64,000 nt of DNA, taken from Jaminaea rosea. Its lineage: Eukaryota; Basidiomycota; Exobasidiomycetes; Microstromatales. The position numbers and the translations under genes are program-made. Of this stretch, positions 1 to 10,031 are shown in pieces (position 1 is the first letter of the stretch; the number at the start of each line of letters is the position of its first letter). The notes under the pieces were generated by a model. It did not search any database and was not told where the DNA came from. It worked only from the letters and a program-made list of their open reading frames with translations. The DNA lies in assembly GCF_003144245.1 (NCBI RefSeq), contig NW_020289986.1:62001-126000 (forward strand), given 5' to 3'.

Positions 1-3000
1 GGCCGCCCTCGCACACGCGCAGCACCGGACCCGGCTACACCCAAGCGTAAGCCAGGGCGACCTCGCAAGGAGCAAAGCAGCAGCCAAATGTCTCTACGCG
101 ACGCTATCGCAGCATCATCGTCACAGCCTGCAGGCGAGTACCGAGGCCCAGGCAAAGGCGCAGCAGCTGTCAAAGTACTTGCGACGAAGCAGCAGCGACA
201 AGACGCATCTATTCCAGCGCCTGGCCAGCCTCTCGAGGACACCGTGGCATCGGCATCGGCTGTCCCGACCGCTCCCTTCTCTTCCACACCGGTCGACACG
301 ACCAGCGAGACTGCTGGTCCAGACGTAGCGCCGCCGAAGCGAAAGCGCGCTCGTCCGCTTGGTTCCAAGAATCGCTCACCCGCAGAGCAAGCAGCGGCAC
401 GGGCATCAGCCATTCCTCAGCGAAGAACCGGACGTCCGCGCAAGGCGCAGCCTGACCCAGCAATCCCAGAGTCATCGGAGTTGCAGGGAGAAGTCGTCGT
501 TTTGCAGAGATCTCCTACAGGTAGAGAGCGTCGTCGAGCATCGGTTTCGGCCGTCTACGTGGATCGGGTCAGCTCAGATGAGGATGGATTCAGTATGCCC
601 TTGAGAGCGGCGCCAACCCTCCTCGCATCCAAAGACAGCCCCCCTCGTCCTCGTGCTCCTCCACGCAGAGCCTCGGATTCTGCCATTACGGCTCGTGTAC
701 GCGCCCCTCGCCGCACCATTGTGTACACGTCATCTTCGGAATCCGAGCCGGAGGAAGGCGGAGATTCACGAAGAGTGGCGTCAGCCTCTCCTATACGACC
801 TCTTATCACCGCCTCGACGAACTGCAAGAGACTTCCGGACGTGACGATCGACTCCTCAGAAGAAGAGGCAGCAGCAGCTGCTGCTGCAGCGTCGGGAGCC
901 CTGGTGCCTTGGCTTGCTGACAGGGGCAGCAGGGGCAGCGAGGAAAGTGAGACGGATGCCGTGCAGTCAATGCCGATGCGGAGAACGCCTGATCAAGACG
1001 AGAGCATAGGCTGCGCCGGAAGGTCACCGAGCAGGGCGCAGTCGAGCACTCCTGCGCTCGAAGCAGCCCCTTCTCCCAGCTCTGACGCGATGCAACAGAT
1101 CAGCCCCGTCCACCAAGAGAACGCGTCAGAACTAGTACCACACGAGAACCTACTTTCTAACTGGCTGTCGCCTGCGCAAACCCCTGCAACAACGCCACGA
1201 TGTGGATCAACACCTTGCAGAGCTGTGACGCCCACGCAATTAAACGGGGACGATGCCGTGTCGCTTGCTGTACCTTTCGAAGCTGCCCCACCTCCTTTGC
1301 TCGTCAACGATGATTTGCCTCTCCTCCCCGACGATGCCTTGGACGCTCGGCCACAAATATCAGCTGTCACCGACTTTTCACCCTCGGAGGCCACGCAGGA
1401 GACTTCAGCCGTCAAGAGCATAATCCGACGTCCTGTCACTGACAGGGGCAGCCAAGCCGGAGAAGAGAAGGGCAGGACGCGAGTCAAGGCGGGCAATGAG
1501 AATGCTCCGCAGGGAAAGAAGAAGCAAGCGGTCAAGTCTGCTACCAAAAGGCTCGCCAATGGGGGACCTGGAAAGGGCCATCGACTGGTCCCGGGACAGT
1601 TGACGCTAGCCAATGCCCCGCGCGCCATCGTCGAGCGTATCGTTCGCTTCGGTCACTTGGACTACCTGGTCGTGCCTACTAGGGAGGACCTCGTGTCGGC
1701 GCAAGCTGCGGGGAGAGGGCTGGTTCGGGGACGCAGCCTAGCAAAGAAGTCGACTGGAGCCGCAACCTCCCATGAGGCGCCGATGAAGACCTCGGATTCA
1801 CTGGTCTTACCGGAAATGTCAGCATCCATCTCGTCATCCGCTATCCAGGGCTCCTCACCCTCGCCGCCAATACCTGAAGACCAGCTGCCTCCCCACGGGT
1901 CGGCACTGCTTTCGCCTTGCTTCGACCCCTGTTCGCATCGTACCCCATCCGACTTGAAGGCGGTCTCGCCAGGCCTGCCACCACCGCAGCCAGCCGAAGC
2001 AGAGGGACAACAGAGCCATGGTCAGCCTACACTGCCTCAGCCCGAGCCCACGTGCCCCGGCCTGACTTCCAGGCCCATCGGACCAGTTCCTCAGGCGCTC
2101 GCCATCTACCAAACCGCTGGCCGCTCACTCGTCAAAGTCTGCCGACCCGAGCCGCTGCATGACCGTCTCGCACCGCTGACCCTACCAAATGCTGTCAGGA
2201 CACGAAGTCAAGCAGAGGCCCTTCGAGTCTTGCTTGTTCCAGAAGCCTATGTCCTGTACCGACGCGCAGGGCGAGACCTGGCAAGGCTCCGCAAACCAAG
2301 TGTAGGACGACGCATTGTTCCCCTGCCATCCCTCGTCACACACCGTCTACGCAAGTCAGATGTCAGGAAGGATGCAAGGAAGCCTTCTCGAAGTCGGTTT
2401 GCAGCGCGGCGAAGAAAGCAAAAGCAGTCAGGCCCTTCTGCTGCCGCCATGGCGTCGGTGTCATCGCCGTCTGCACCCGCCACTAAGCCTTTGCCCACGC
2501 AATGGAAGCCGCGCCAGCTCTGGGTCTCCATGCCGGACGGGCAGCTTCAGCCGCAGCACGCAGCTCAGCAAGAGCAACGAGATGCCGATCCCTCGACTCA
2601 GCAGCCGGGCCCCTCTGGCTCGAGCGGCTCCAACGGCGGCAATGAAGCGCCGTCAGGCAGCCAAGCTGCTTCTGCACCCATCAATGCAGGCAGTAGCAGC
2701 GGCAACGGCAGCGCCGTCCCTTCAGGCCCCGGCGGTGGATCAGGCAACGGCGACGAAGATCCAGACGATGGCCGTCGCCCTCCTCGCGGCCGTGGCGCTC
2801 CTCCGGCAGCAAGCGGCTCCGCCTATTCTGGAAAGAAGAGGGGTCGCAAGCCGAAGAGCAGCACCACGAATGCTGCCACCCCCTCATCCTCTTCGTCCAC
2901 TGCTCCCACGTCATACACCGCACCTCTGCGCGCCTCCCTCTATCGGATGCGCGCTCGAATCGAAGCAGAGCTCAGCCGTAAGCAGCTCCTCCTCGAGTCT

Positions 3001-3192
3001 CGTGTACGACCTGAGCATGCGCGATTGGAGGCTTCACGCGCTGACGTGGATGCTGATGTGCTGGAGATAGAGAGGAGGAGAAGAGATGAGGTGTTGAGGG
3101 AGAGGGGATTCGAGACGAGTGGAGGGGGGTCAGGGAGCAGCGGACAGGGCGACACTGCTGCAGGAAGCAGTAGCACGTCAGCCAGGCGATGA
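1..3192 (+). CDS. AT-hook protein with a repeated AGR motif (5' partial)
   Basis: The reading frame is open from base 1, so the start lies upstream; the first ATG inside is at 88 but the codons before it already encode AT-hook cores (GRPR and PGRPRKE). More AT-hook-like sites follow: RTGRPRKAQP, KRARPLGSKN, and KKRGRKPKSS near the C-terminus. AT-hooks bind the minor groove of AT-rich DNA, so a nuclear chromatin role is likely. Most of the protein is Ser/Pro/Ala-rich and probably disordered. A motif with core AGR recurs three times (about 1657-1737, 2080-2148, 2231-2299). The last 90 residues hold a charged, probably helical stretch starting SLYRMRARIEAELSRKQ. I do not recognise the family. 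The gene converges on the Ctp1-like gene with about 256 bases between stops. Confidence 0.75.
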   Translation, partial: GRPRTRAAPDPATPKRKPGRPRKEQSSSQMSLRDAIAASSSQPAGEYRGPGKGAAAVKVLATKQQRQDASIPAPGQPLEDTVASASAVPTAPFSSTPVDTTSETAGPDVAPPKRKRARPLGSKNRSPAEQAAARASAIPQRRTGRPRKAQPDPAIPESSELQGEVVVLQRSPTGRERRRASVSAVYVDRVSSDEDGFSMPLRAAPTLLASKDSPPRPRAPPRRASDSAITARVRAPRRTIVYTSSSESEPEEGGDSRRVASASPIRPLITASTNCKRLPDVTIDSSEEEAAAAAAAASGALVPWLADRGSRGSEESETDAVQSMPMRRTPDQDESIGCAGRSPSRAQSSTPALEAAPSPSSDAMQQISPVHQENASELVPHENLLSNWLSPAQTPATTPRCGSTPCRAVTPTQLNGDDAVSLAVPFEAAPPPLLVNDDLPLLPDDALDARPQISAVTDFSPSEATQETSAVKSIIRRPVTDRGSQAGEEKGRTRVKAGNENAPQGKKKQAVKSATKRLANGGPGKGHRLVPGQLTLANAPRAIVERIVRFGHLDYLVVPTREDLVSAQAAGRGLVRGRSLAKKSTGAATSHEAPMKTSDSLVLPEMSASISSSAIQGSSPSPPIPEDQLPPHGSALLSPCFDPCSHRTPSDLKAVSPGLPPPQPAEAEGQQSHGQPTLPQPEPTCPGLTSRPIGPVPQALAIYQTAGRSLVKVCRPEPLHDRLAPLTLPNAVRTRSQAEALRVLLVPEAYVLYRRAGRDLARLRKPSVGRRIVPLPSLVTHRLRKSDVRKDARKPSRSRFAARRRKQKQSGPSAAAMASVSSPSAPATKPLPTQWKPRQLWVSMPDGQLQPQHAAQQEQRDADPSTQQPGPSGSSGSNGGNEAPSGSQAASAPINAGSSSGNGSAVPSGPGGGSGNGDEDPDDGRRPPRGRGAPPAASGSAYSGKKRGRKPKSSTTNAATPSSSSSTAPTSYTAPLRASLYRMRARIEAELSRKQLLLESRVRPEHARLEASRADVDADVLEIERRRRDEVLRERGFETSGGGSGSSGQGDTAAGSSSTSARR

Positions 3193-3448
3193 GAAAGACC
3201 AGCCTCTTCGTCGGAGAAAGAGACGGGATGACGGTGACAAACAAAGAAGCATGACCGCGACGAGACCGCCTGGTCTTTTCATCTGTACATTCATATCCAA
3301 TTCATCACAAGTAGAGACCATGAGGAGCGGCGGCAGCGCGAGGATCTTCTGATTAACTGACATGGATTAATCGCAGCTTGATCTCTGACGCTTAAGACAA
3401 TGGTATTATCGCCTATGCTAGGCTCCTGACCTCTGCTGACCCGCCCAC
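3193..3448. other. Convergent intergenic gap
   Basis: Short spacer between two facing stop codons. It should hold both 3' untranslated ends; I see no other structure. Confidence 0.5.
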
Positions 3449-5896
3449 TCAAGCCCTCCTTCTCTTCCTGTACCTAGGATCACCCTCCACCTCCCTCCAC
3501 CTTCTCTCCCTCTCCCTCTCAGCAGCCTCGTTGATCTGCTCCTGCCGCGGCGTGCTAGGGAAACCAATCTCCCAGTAGCCCTCGGGCGTAGCAGGAGGAC
3601 CACCCCACGCACGATGGCGGCCGGCTTTCTGCAGGGCCTTGCGACGCTCCTGCGCTAGTCGAGTTTGCTCTAGATTCTCTTCGTAGGGGTCACCTGTGGT
3701 GCGGCGGGTAGTCGAGGCGATCCCTGCTGCTTCTGCGCGACCGAGAGCTCTCATCTCCTCAAACACGTCGGCGCCCGTCTTGCGTGACGGCTCGGAATGT
3801 CTTGGTCTCTTTTTCGCCTTATTTGCCTCCGCCTCACCCTCGCCAGCTGCCGTAGCATCCGCTCTCTCTTCCTCCTGCCTCAGCGTGATATCCCAATAAC
3901 CCTTACAGCACGGACAATCGTACGCGTGCATCCTGCTCCTCGTCTCCTTATCACGCGCGACGGAGACGTGCTCGTGATCTAGCCCGCCGTTGAGCTCGGG
4001 AACGAGCTGATAGACGGAGGAGATGTTGCCGCGCGCTGGAGTCGTCGCGGTGGACACGGCAGAGGGAAGATGGCGAGGTGACCATTCTGAGGCGTATCGC
4101 CCTAGCGCCTGACGTCTGTGCAGTCGATATGTAGTAGGGTCGCGGGCGAGCTCAGCGAGTTCAGCGCGACGGCGCTCGCGGAGGAGCTTCTCTGCGCTTG
4201 CATCTTCCTCCCTCGAACGACCTGCACGCATGTCCTGCTGCTCCTCGCTACTAGCCGCGTCCTTGTCACCCTCATCTTCCATCGATCGGCGCCTCGTCGG
4301 CACGCGCGTGAGTGCCACCTCTCTTTCGGCCTCGTCGTCGCTCTCGGCCTTGACGATGGGGAGCTGGCTGCGGCTTGTGGCGGGCGGATCGCTCCACAGA
4401 ACTTCTTGGCTCGAAGACGCGCAGCCTTGCGCGGGACCAGAAGGACGCTGGCTGGGTCGCGGTTGTGGCGTCTTGCTCGAGCGACGGAGAGGAGCCGAAG
4501 GGGGCGACATGACCTTTTCCCTTGCGCCGGCCAGAGGAGGAGCGGGCTCTTCTTGCGAGTTAGGAGCAGAGATGGGATTAAGGACTTGACGAGGCGGGAG
4601 AATGGATCCCTGCAGCTGCGGCGAGTGAGAGCGGCGCTGCAAGGCAGCTTTGCTCGTCGACTCTGAATGTTTTCGTGGAGCGTGGGCTTGAGACTGAGGG
4701 GGCTGCAGCGGTGAGCTGACTTTGTCGGCGAGAGTTCGACTAGAAGTTGAAGGGCCGACCTTCGGGGATGCAATAGCGGCACGAGCAACGGCAATCTCTT
4801 CAGCGGCAACGGCTGAGATAGGCGTTTCTCGCGAGCTGCTGAGCCAATCGCGTACTCGCGTGTCCGAATTCTCGATGTGAGCAGGAGCACGGACTTTCTT
4901 CGCTTGCCCTGCTGAGGAATCGCGAGTCGGAAGGGCGGGTGGTGATTCTGCTGAGCCATGAGCTGAAGCAGCCTTATCATTTGATGATTCAGCAGGTGGC
5001 TGAAGACCGTGAGTTGGTTCCTTATGAAGGGCTCTTGCCTGACCTGCTTGACCATCTTTAGTGGTGCCCTGCTGAGGACGGATGGAGGTAGATTGAACAC
5101 CTGCAGCTGCCTCCAGTGGCCTTTGCCTTGTGGTGGATGCGGTCGCGCGAGCATTCGGATTCAGCGCTGAGCCTCGCTGCGCATTTGTCGACTCCCTGAT
5201 CCCGTGTCTCTGCGGTGTTCTCGGAGTTGCCATCGCGGACGCAGAAGTACGACCGCTGGCAGCTTCTCTAGTCTTGGTCGTAGGAGCGGCGGCGCTTGGC
5301 CCGCTGCTCAATCTCGACGCTGGTGCCTCTCTATGCGATGCGTCGCTACTGCTGCCGTCGTCCTGGTCTGCTCGCTGCCGAGGTGTAGCCAGGCCCACCT
5401 CGTGCAACAGGGCTTTGCCTCGATCGTCGATTCGCGGTTTCTTGCCCGAGGACGATGCCTTTGCCTCATTGGCGGCCAGTGTACCGTTCCACCACTCCCT
5501 GAAGCGCTTCCATGTCTCACGCTCCTTCTCGTGCTCGGCCTTGACGCTGCAGAGGTGCGCTTCTAGCTCTTTGTTGCGCGCTCGAAGCGCTTCAACTTCT
5601 GCGCGAACGGAGGAAAGAGACTGCTGGGCGTTGCTGAGCTTGGTGGTGGCTATGGCTTCTTGAGCGGTAGCCTGCTCTGCTCTTTTCGATGAGCTGACGA
5701 CCTTGCTGTAAAGCTCTTCTTTCTCTTTTGCTGCCTCCCTGAGCCCGGATGCTAGCCGCCTGTAGTCGTCGAAGGCTTCGTTGCTCCGCTGCTGCTGTGC
5801 TGCCTCTATGCGCTCGAGGTCGTCGAGGGTGAGCCGCGAGGAGCTGAGGTTTCGAATGGATCGGAAGTCAGCTGAAGCGGTAAGAGATGGCAGCTG
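3449..5896 (-). CDS. CTP1: Ctp1/Sae2/CtIP-family DNA-end resection factor (N-terminal exon unresolved)
   Basis: The family activates Mre11-Rad50-Nbs1 to start resection of double-strand breaks in the nucleus. The C-terminus carries both family marks: a CxxC motif (CPCCKGYW) and, about 110 residues later, the RHR motif followed by PPATPEGYWEIGFPST, which is very close to the CtIP/Sae2 signature. The N-terminal part seen here is a long coiled coil (LDDLERIEAAQ..., EVEALRARNKELEAH), ending in WKRFREWWNG; a coiled coil for oligomerisation is expected in this family. The middle is a long disordered Ser/Pro region. The frame has no ATG before the coiled coil; an acceptor-like TATTCAG lies at the 5' edge given, so one or more short exons must lie between about 5900 and 6100. 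MVHSFIQYYRKHF at about 5998 is a candidate first exon but its splice phase does not fit. Divergent from RHO4. Confidence 0.85.
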   Translation of the reverse strand, partial: QLPSLTASADFRSIRNLSSSRLTLDDLERIEAAQQQRSNEAFDDYRRLASGLREAAKEKEELYSKVVSSSKRAEQATAQEAIATTKLSNAQQSLSSVRAEVEALRARNKELEAHLCSVKAEHEKERETWKRFREWWNGTLAANEAKASSSGKKPRIDDRGKALLHEVGLATPRQRADQDDGSSSDASHREAPASRLSSGPSAAAPTTKTREAASGRTSASAMATPRTPQRHGIRESTNAQRGSALNPNARATASTTRQRPLEAAAGVQSTSIRPQQGTTKDGQAGQARALHKEPTHGLQPPAESSNDKAASAHGSAESPPALPTRDSSAGQAKKVRAPAHIENSDTRVRDWLSSSRETPISAVAAEEIAVARAAIASPKVGPSTSSRTLADKVSSPLQPPQSQAHAPRKHSESTSKAALQRRSHSPQLQGSILPPRQVLNPISAPNSQEEPAPPLAGAREKVMSPPSAPLRRSSKTPQPRPSQRPSGPAQGCASSSQEVLWSDPPATSRSQLPIVKAESDDEAEREVALTRVPTRRRSMEDEGDKDAASSEEQQDMRAGRSREEDASAEKLLRERRRAELAELARDPTTYRLHRRQALGRYASEWSPRHLPSAVSTATTPARGNISSVYQLVPELNGGLDHEHVSVARDKETRSRMHAYDCPCCKGYWDITLRQEEERADATAAGEGEAEANKAKKRPRHSEPSRKTGADVFEEMRALGRAEAAGIASTTRRTTGDPYEENLEQTRLAQERRKALQKAGRHRAWGGPPATPEGYWEIGFPSTPRQEQINEAAERERERRWREVEGDPRYRKRRRA

Positions 5897-6322
5897 CTGA
5901 ATACCTGACTTACCTTCCTCGAGACTCGTTACCCCGACCCTCCATCGTCGTCGTCGTCGTCGAAATGCTTGCGGTAGTACTGAATGAAAGAGTGGACCAT
6001 CCGTCGTAGCGTGGCTTACCTCGTGCTACTTCCGCCCTCTGCACCTCTGTCCGCCTCCCGCGCCTCAGGCCGACGCCACGCGACGAATGCACGCGTTTGG
6101 CTCGAGCTTGGTGTTGCTTTGCCTCGACCAGCCATCGCCCGCTCGCTTGACTTCTCGATGTCCGAGCGGCAGGCGGCGGGGAGCGAGGGGCACCTCACTT
6201 CTCTACCACGACGACCATCACCTCCACCAGTCCATCCAATCCCTCATTCCGTTGCCTTGCCTTGACTTGCCTCATTCTTCCTCCATTCATCCTACGACAC
6301 ATCCGCCCACCCGTCTGCGCAC
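5897..6322. other. Divergent promoter region between Ctp1-like and RHO4
   Basis: Gap between two outward-facing genes. It must also contain the missing first exon or exons of the Ctp1-like gene. A CT-rich stretch (6200-6320) precedes the RHO4 start, as is common in fungal 5' untranslated regions. Confidence 0.5.
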
Positions 6323-7288
6323 ATGCAGAGCTCCTTCAACACACAGAGCAGTCTCAACTCGGCGCCCCCCGGCCAGGGACCCTCGTCCGGGTTGCCCACG
6401 CAGCCTGGCAGACCGCACATCGATGCAAAGAAGAAGCTGGTAGTTGTGGGAGATGGTGGATGCGGCAAGACCTGCCTCTTGGTGGGTACATGGCAACCGG
6501 GTGATCTCAGCATGGCGCCAGGAGCATGCATCGCTGACCTGCTTTTCCCCTTGCCTCGCCTTCGCAGATCGTCTACTCGGAGAATCGCTTCCCAGAGACG
6601 TACATTCCGACCGTCTTTGAGAACTATGTACCCATCGTACGCTTCGAGGGCAAGACGATCGAGCTCGCGCTATGGGACACAGCAGGACAGGAAGAGTACG
6701 ATAGGCTGCGACCATTGAGCTATCCGGAAAGCGATATCATCCTCATTTGCTTTGCAGTGGACTTCCCGACTAGTCTGGCGAATGTGCAGGATAAGGTGAG
6801 GCGCAGGAGGGAAGAGCTTTGAGAGGCGCGATAATGCTGGCGAGGGCGCAGAGGCTGACTAGATGCTATCTCATCCCTGCAGTGGTACCCGGAGATCAAT
6901 CACTTCTGCGAAGGAGGTGAGTCTGCGAGCGGCGAGACGATCCACCCCTGCTCGGCCGCACTGACCGGCCCTCTCCGCTCGTCTGCTCGCACCACCAGTT
7001 CCAATCCTCCTAGTCGGCCTCAAGACAGACTTGCGCAATGACCCGCACTCCAACTCGATGCTGTCAGCACAAGGTTTGCGCCCAGTCTCACCAGAGCAAG
7101 GAGCAGCAGTGGCAAAGGAGATTGGAGCGGCCAGATACGTCGAATGTAGCGCGAGGACTAAGCAGGGAGTGCAGGAGGTATTTGATGCAGCGTTGCGGGA
7201 GGCAACCAAGAAGAGATGGAGCAGGAGAAGAGGCGGAGGAGGCGCCGGCGGGGGTAGTGGGAAGGACAGGAAGTGCTTGATCTTGTGA
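6323..7288 (+). CDS. RHO4: Rho4-type small GTPase
   Basis: Four exons: 6323-6481, 6568-6795, 6883-6916 and 6999-7288, giving 236 residues. Residues 43-50 are the P-loop GDGGCGKT; switch I contains [11 protein letters not shown], switch II is [19 protein letters not shown]. The insert [14 protein letters not shown] and the sequence around it resemble fungal Rho4 (Aspergillus RhoD) more than Rho1, Rho2 or Rho3. The C-terminus is a basic, glycine-rich tail ending in the CAAX box CLIL; the final Leu predicts geranylgeranylation and membrane anchoring. Known Rho4 proteins act in septation and cell-wall integrity; that role here is inferred. There is an N-terminal extension of about 35 Ser/Pro/Gln-rich residues, usual for Rho4. 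The third exon is only 34 nt. Confidence 0.92.
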
Positions 7289-7626
7289 GCGGACAGGCGA
7301 GGGAAAGAGGGAAGGCGAGCAGGTTCTCGCAGCACCACTGGGTAATCCGAACTGGGATACCGACGATCCAGAGGCGGTCATGGTGATGACTCTCCATCTC
7401 CGCAGCTTTCGACCAGCATTGTACGCCGCCACGCAAATTCGTAGCCACGCAGCTTGTCATCTTCATCTACGATCATCAATTTGCTTTGTACACCTTGACA
7501 AAGCGGCGAGAATGTGTTACCGCCACACAGTCTGCTCGCGCGGATGATGATCACAGTCCTTTCCATACATTCTACGATGCTATGCTGACTACGAATACAT
7601 TGAAACAGAGAAGAGAGCGCCCGCCA
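7289..7626. other. Convergent intergenic gap
   Basis: Lies between the stops of RHO4 and the amino-acid transporter. Apart from 3' untranslated sequence I see nothing in it. Confidence 0.4.
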
Positions 7627-9237
7627 TCAGACCGAATTGTCCGCACAGCTGAAGGCTTGCTGGACGGCTCCTGAGCTGTACGCGTTCGAGATGGACACGG
7701 CAGCGCCGTACGTTCCACCGACAATGATGAAGCCGCCGATCATCAGCAGCAGTACACCGAGGCCGAAACGCACCTTGCGGCTTCTCGTCGTGGTGTGCGA
7801 CTTGAAGGCGACCAGGTAGGCTCGTACGAGCCAGGCTCGGTCTGCTCCCAAGCTCGGCGCTACATGCGCTCGTGACGTTACCCTCGCTGCTGTCTGGCCT
7901 GCCTTGCCCTGTTGCGCCTGACTATCAACAACAGCTTTTTCCGCCTCTGCACCCTCACCGCTGCTGCTGCTGCTGTCGTCTCCTGCAACGCTGCCTTGCG
8001 TGTCCTCGTGGCTGACCATGTAGAGCAGCGTCATGCCTCCGACGACGATCGAGAAGAAGCACCCCACAGTGGCGCCGATAAGGCTGAGCAGATCGTCGAA
8101 CACCGGGATGGATGCCGCAAGAACGAAGCCGATGGCAACGGCCAGAATCGTCGAGCCAATCCACACTCCCCAGTGGATAACAGTGGGCGTGGTCAAGTGG
8201 CGAGAGGAGCGCAAGGCAGTCACAAAGACCTGCTTGGTGGCCAAGTGAGAGTACATAATCGCCGTAATCAGTACTGCGGGGAGCGAGAAACCGTAGCAGA
8301 TCTTCTTGATGAGCGGTCCTGCCGACCCGAGGGCAGGAGAGGTGAGGAACTGCCCCGCCTTGCCGTAGACGATGCATCCCACGATGATGTAGTTTGCGAT
8401 TACGAAGAGCTGTCCGACGTAGACCGCCTTTTCGAATTCTCTCGGTCGCTTCATCTCTGCTGAGATGGAATAGAAGGCCACATTCCCCAGAATAGCAAAC
8501 AGCTGGGTCGTAACGGCAGACATGGCTTCTGCAAACGTCGAGCTACTGTTTCCCGCTTTGACCTGCACGCGTCCCGTCTGGCCAAGGCTGGCCATGGGGT
8601 AGTCCTTGGTGAGCATGGCGATGGTCAAGGTCCAGATGGAGATCATGACGCAGATGATGCCTGCCCAGCCTAGCCAGGCAACCTTCATCAGCTGACGGCA
8701 TCCTCCACCGATGAGGAGGCAGGCGGCCACTACGATCCCGGCGAAAGCCATGGTGCAGAGAGCGTGGGAGGAAATGGCGTTCAAGGCGATGGTGGTGGAG
8801 AGGATACCTGAGCCGGCGATCATGACGAGAAGCACCCAGTAGAAGAATCCGAATAGAGCCATGCCGATGCGCGAGCCGCCAAAGAAAAGGGATCCAAGGT
8901 CTTGAGCGCTGTGCAGCTCAGGGTGGATCAACCTAATCCGACCAGCCAGCAGACCGCAGTACGTTGTGATCATGCAGATGATGAGGAGCGAGATAAGGCC
9001 GGGCGCAAAGCCTAGCGTATCGAACGTCCCTGGAATGCCCAGAATACCGATACCGATTTGCAGCTTGGCAACGATTACGCTTGCATGAGGCCAGGTGAGG
9101 GTGCGGAAGTTGATGCCCCCCTCGGCGGGGGCGAAGACATCATGTGGGCGATGGGAGTCGACAGAGTGGGTGTGATGAGGAGCTTCATCATCGATGGGGC
9201 GCTCCTGGGGCGTCGACGGGTGAGAGGAGGCGACCAT
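7627..9237 (-). CDS. Amino-acid/auxin permease (AAAP) family transporter, Avt-like
   Basis: Intronless, 536 residues from the ATG chosen here (MVASSHPSTPQERP); the frame extends upstream without an ATG. After about 50 hydrophilic residues comes the Aa_trans start motif, ASVIVAKLQIGIGILGIPGTF, then about ten or eleven hydrophobic segments typical of the family (for example LISLLIICMITTYCGLLAG, FFYWVLLVMIAGSGILS). A hydrophilic loop rich in Ser/Glu/Ala precedes the last membrane segment, FGLGVLLLMIGGFIIVGGTY. Family members move neutral or aromatic amino acids, mostly across the vacuolar membrane in fungi (Avt proteins); the exact substrate cannot be read from the sequence. Confidence 0.85.
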   Translation of the reverse strand: MVASSHPSTPQERPIDDEAPHHTHSVDSHRPHDVFAPAEGGINFRTLTWPHASVIVAKLQIGIGILGIPGTFDTLGFAPGLISLLIICMITTYCGLLAGRIRLIHPELHSAQDLGSLFFGGSRIGMALFGFFYWVLLVMIAGSGILSTTIALNAISSHALCTMAFAGIVVAACLLIGGGCRQLMKVAWLGWAGIICVMISIWTLTIAMLTKDYPMASLGQTGRVQVKAGNSSSTFAEAMSAVTTQLFAILGNVAFYSISAEMKRPREFEKAVYVGQLFVIANYIIVGCIVYGKAGQFLTSPALGSAGPLIKKICYGFSLPAVLITAIMYSHLATKQVFVTALRSSRHLTTPTVIHWGVWIGSTILAVAIGFVLAASIPVFDDLLSLIGATVGCFFSIVVGGMTLLYMVSHEDTQGSVAGDDSSSSSGEGAEAEKAVVDSQAQQGKAGQTAARVTSRAHVAPSLGADRAWLVRAYLVAFKSHTTTRSRKVRFGLGVLLLMIGGFIIVGGTYGAAVSISNAYSSGAVQQAFSCADNSV

Positions 9238-10031
9238 GATGAGCTGGCGCTGCGGACGCCGAGGGAGAGGTTGAAGGAGGGAAGAGAAGAAGAGAATCAA
9301 GAAGTGGGAGAAACGTCGATGAAGGCAGAGGAGAAGTCACGCGACGTGATGCGAGTCGATGAAGGGGAAATGCGGGGAAGGAAGGAGATACGAGGGTGAT
9401 GAGTCCACGTCCACGTCCACGTCCTCTTCGAGTCTCTGCAGCGCTGCGACGATGGCTCACTCCTTCTTGGCCTTGCAGCAAGTGATGGCTAGTCGTGAAG
9501 ACTATTTTCTTCCTGTTCTGGACTTCGCGGAGCTAACGCCGAGCCTGACTTGTCCGCACGGCGCACGAGAGAATTTGGCTCGGCGTGAGATCCGCGTCCG
9601 CGCCCAGCAGCCCAAGACAAGTTAGTTCAATCCAACCGGCTACTCCGACCCCACGCTCAGGTACGGAATTCGCCGATTGACTGCGGGGCAGTGGAGGCGA
9701 TACCATCGACAAGGGCAGTGATAACGTGATCACTACGACGGCAACGTATCCTCTGCTTCTCACCAGATGCTGTCGACAGTTGCAGCGTTGGTCCCACAGC
9801 GAAAGGGAGGAGATGGCCCTAAACGCCTAGCTGCAGGAGTGACAGCTCGTGTGACCTCCCTCCATTCAAGCACAGCGATGTTGCTAACCCCGGCTACGAA
9901 GACGGATGGCCTTTTGCCTTCTCATCACGCATAATTAGCTCACGATTGGTATCGAAAAGACTGCAGTAGTATCGAAAGGAACAAAGAAAATTCGCCGCGA
10001 AGCCGCGACTGAAGGCCCGCCACGCCCCCCT
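9238..10031. other. Long gap upstream of the transporter
   Basis: Holds the transporter promoter and the 3' end of the dehydrogenase gene. A short tandem run of CACGTC-like units lies at about 9401-9423. A perfect 10-base inverted repeat (9536-9545 and 9577-9586) follows. A 60-codon plus-strand frame starting MAHSFLALQQVMASREDY (about 9451-9625) spans that repeat; I have no evidence that it is a gene. Confidence 0.4.
9536..9586. repeat. Perfect 10-base inverted repeat
   Basis: ACGCCGAGCC and its reverse complement GGCTCGGCGT are separated by 31 bases, so a hairpin could form in RNA or the arms could bind a dimeric regulator. It lies about 300 bases upstream of the transporter start. Confidence 0.5.

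Noticed and set aside
4102-5154. 350-codon minus-strand frame
   Set aside because: It overlaps the Ctp1-like coding sequence in another frame on the same strand; its Leu/Arg/Ser-rich composition is what a shifted frame of that gene gives.
9359-9625. 88-codon plus-strand frame
   Set aside because: No family resemblance; it overlaps the transporter 5' region and a simple repeat, so I left it as a note in the gap entry.
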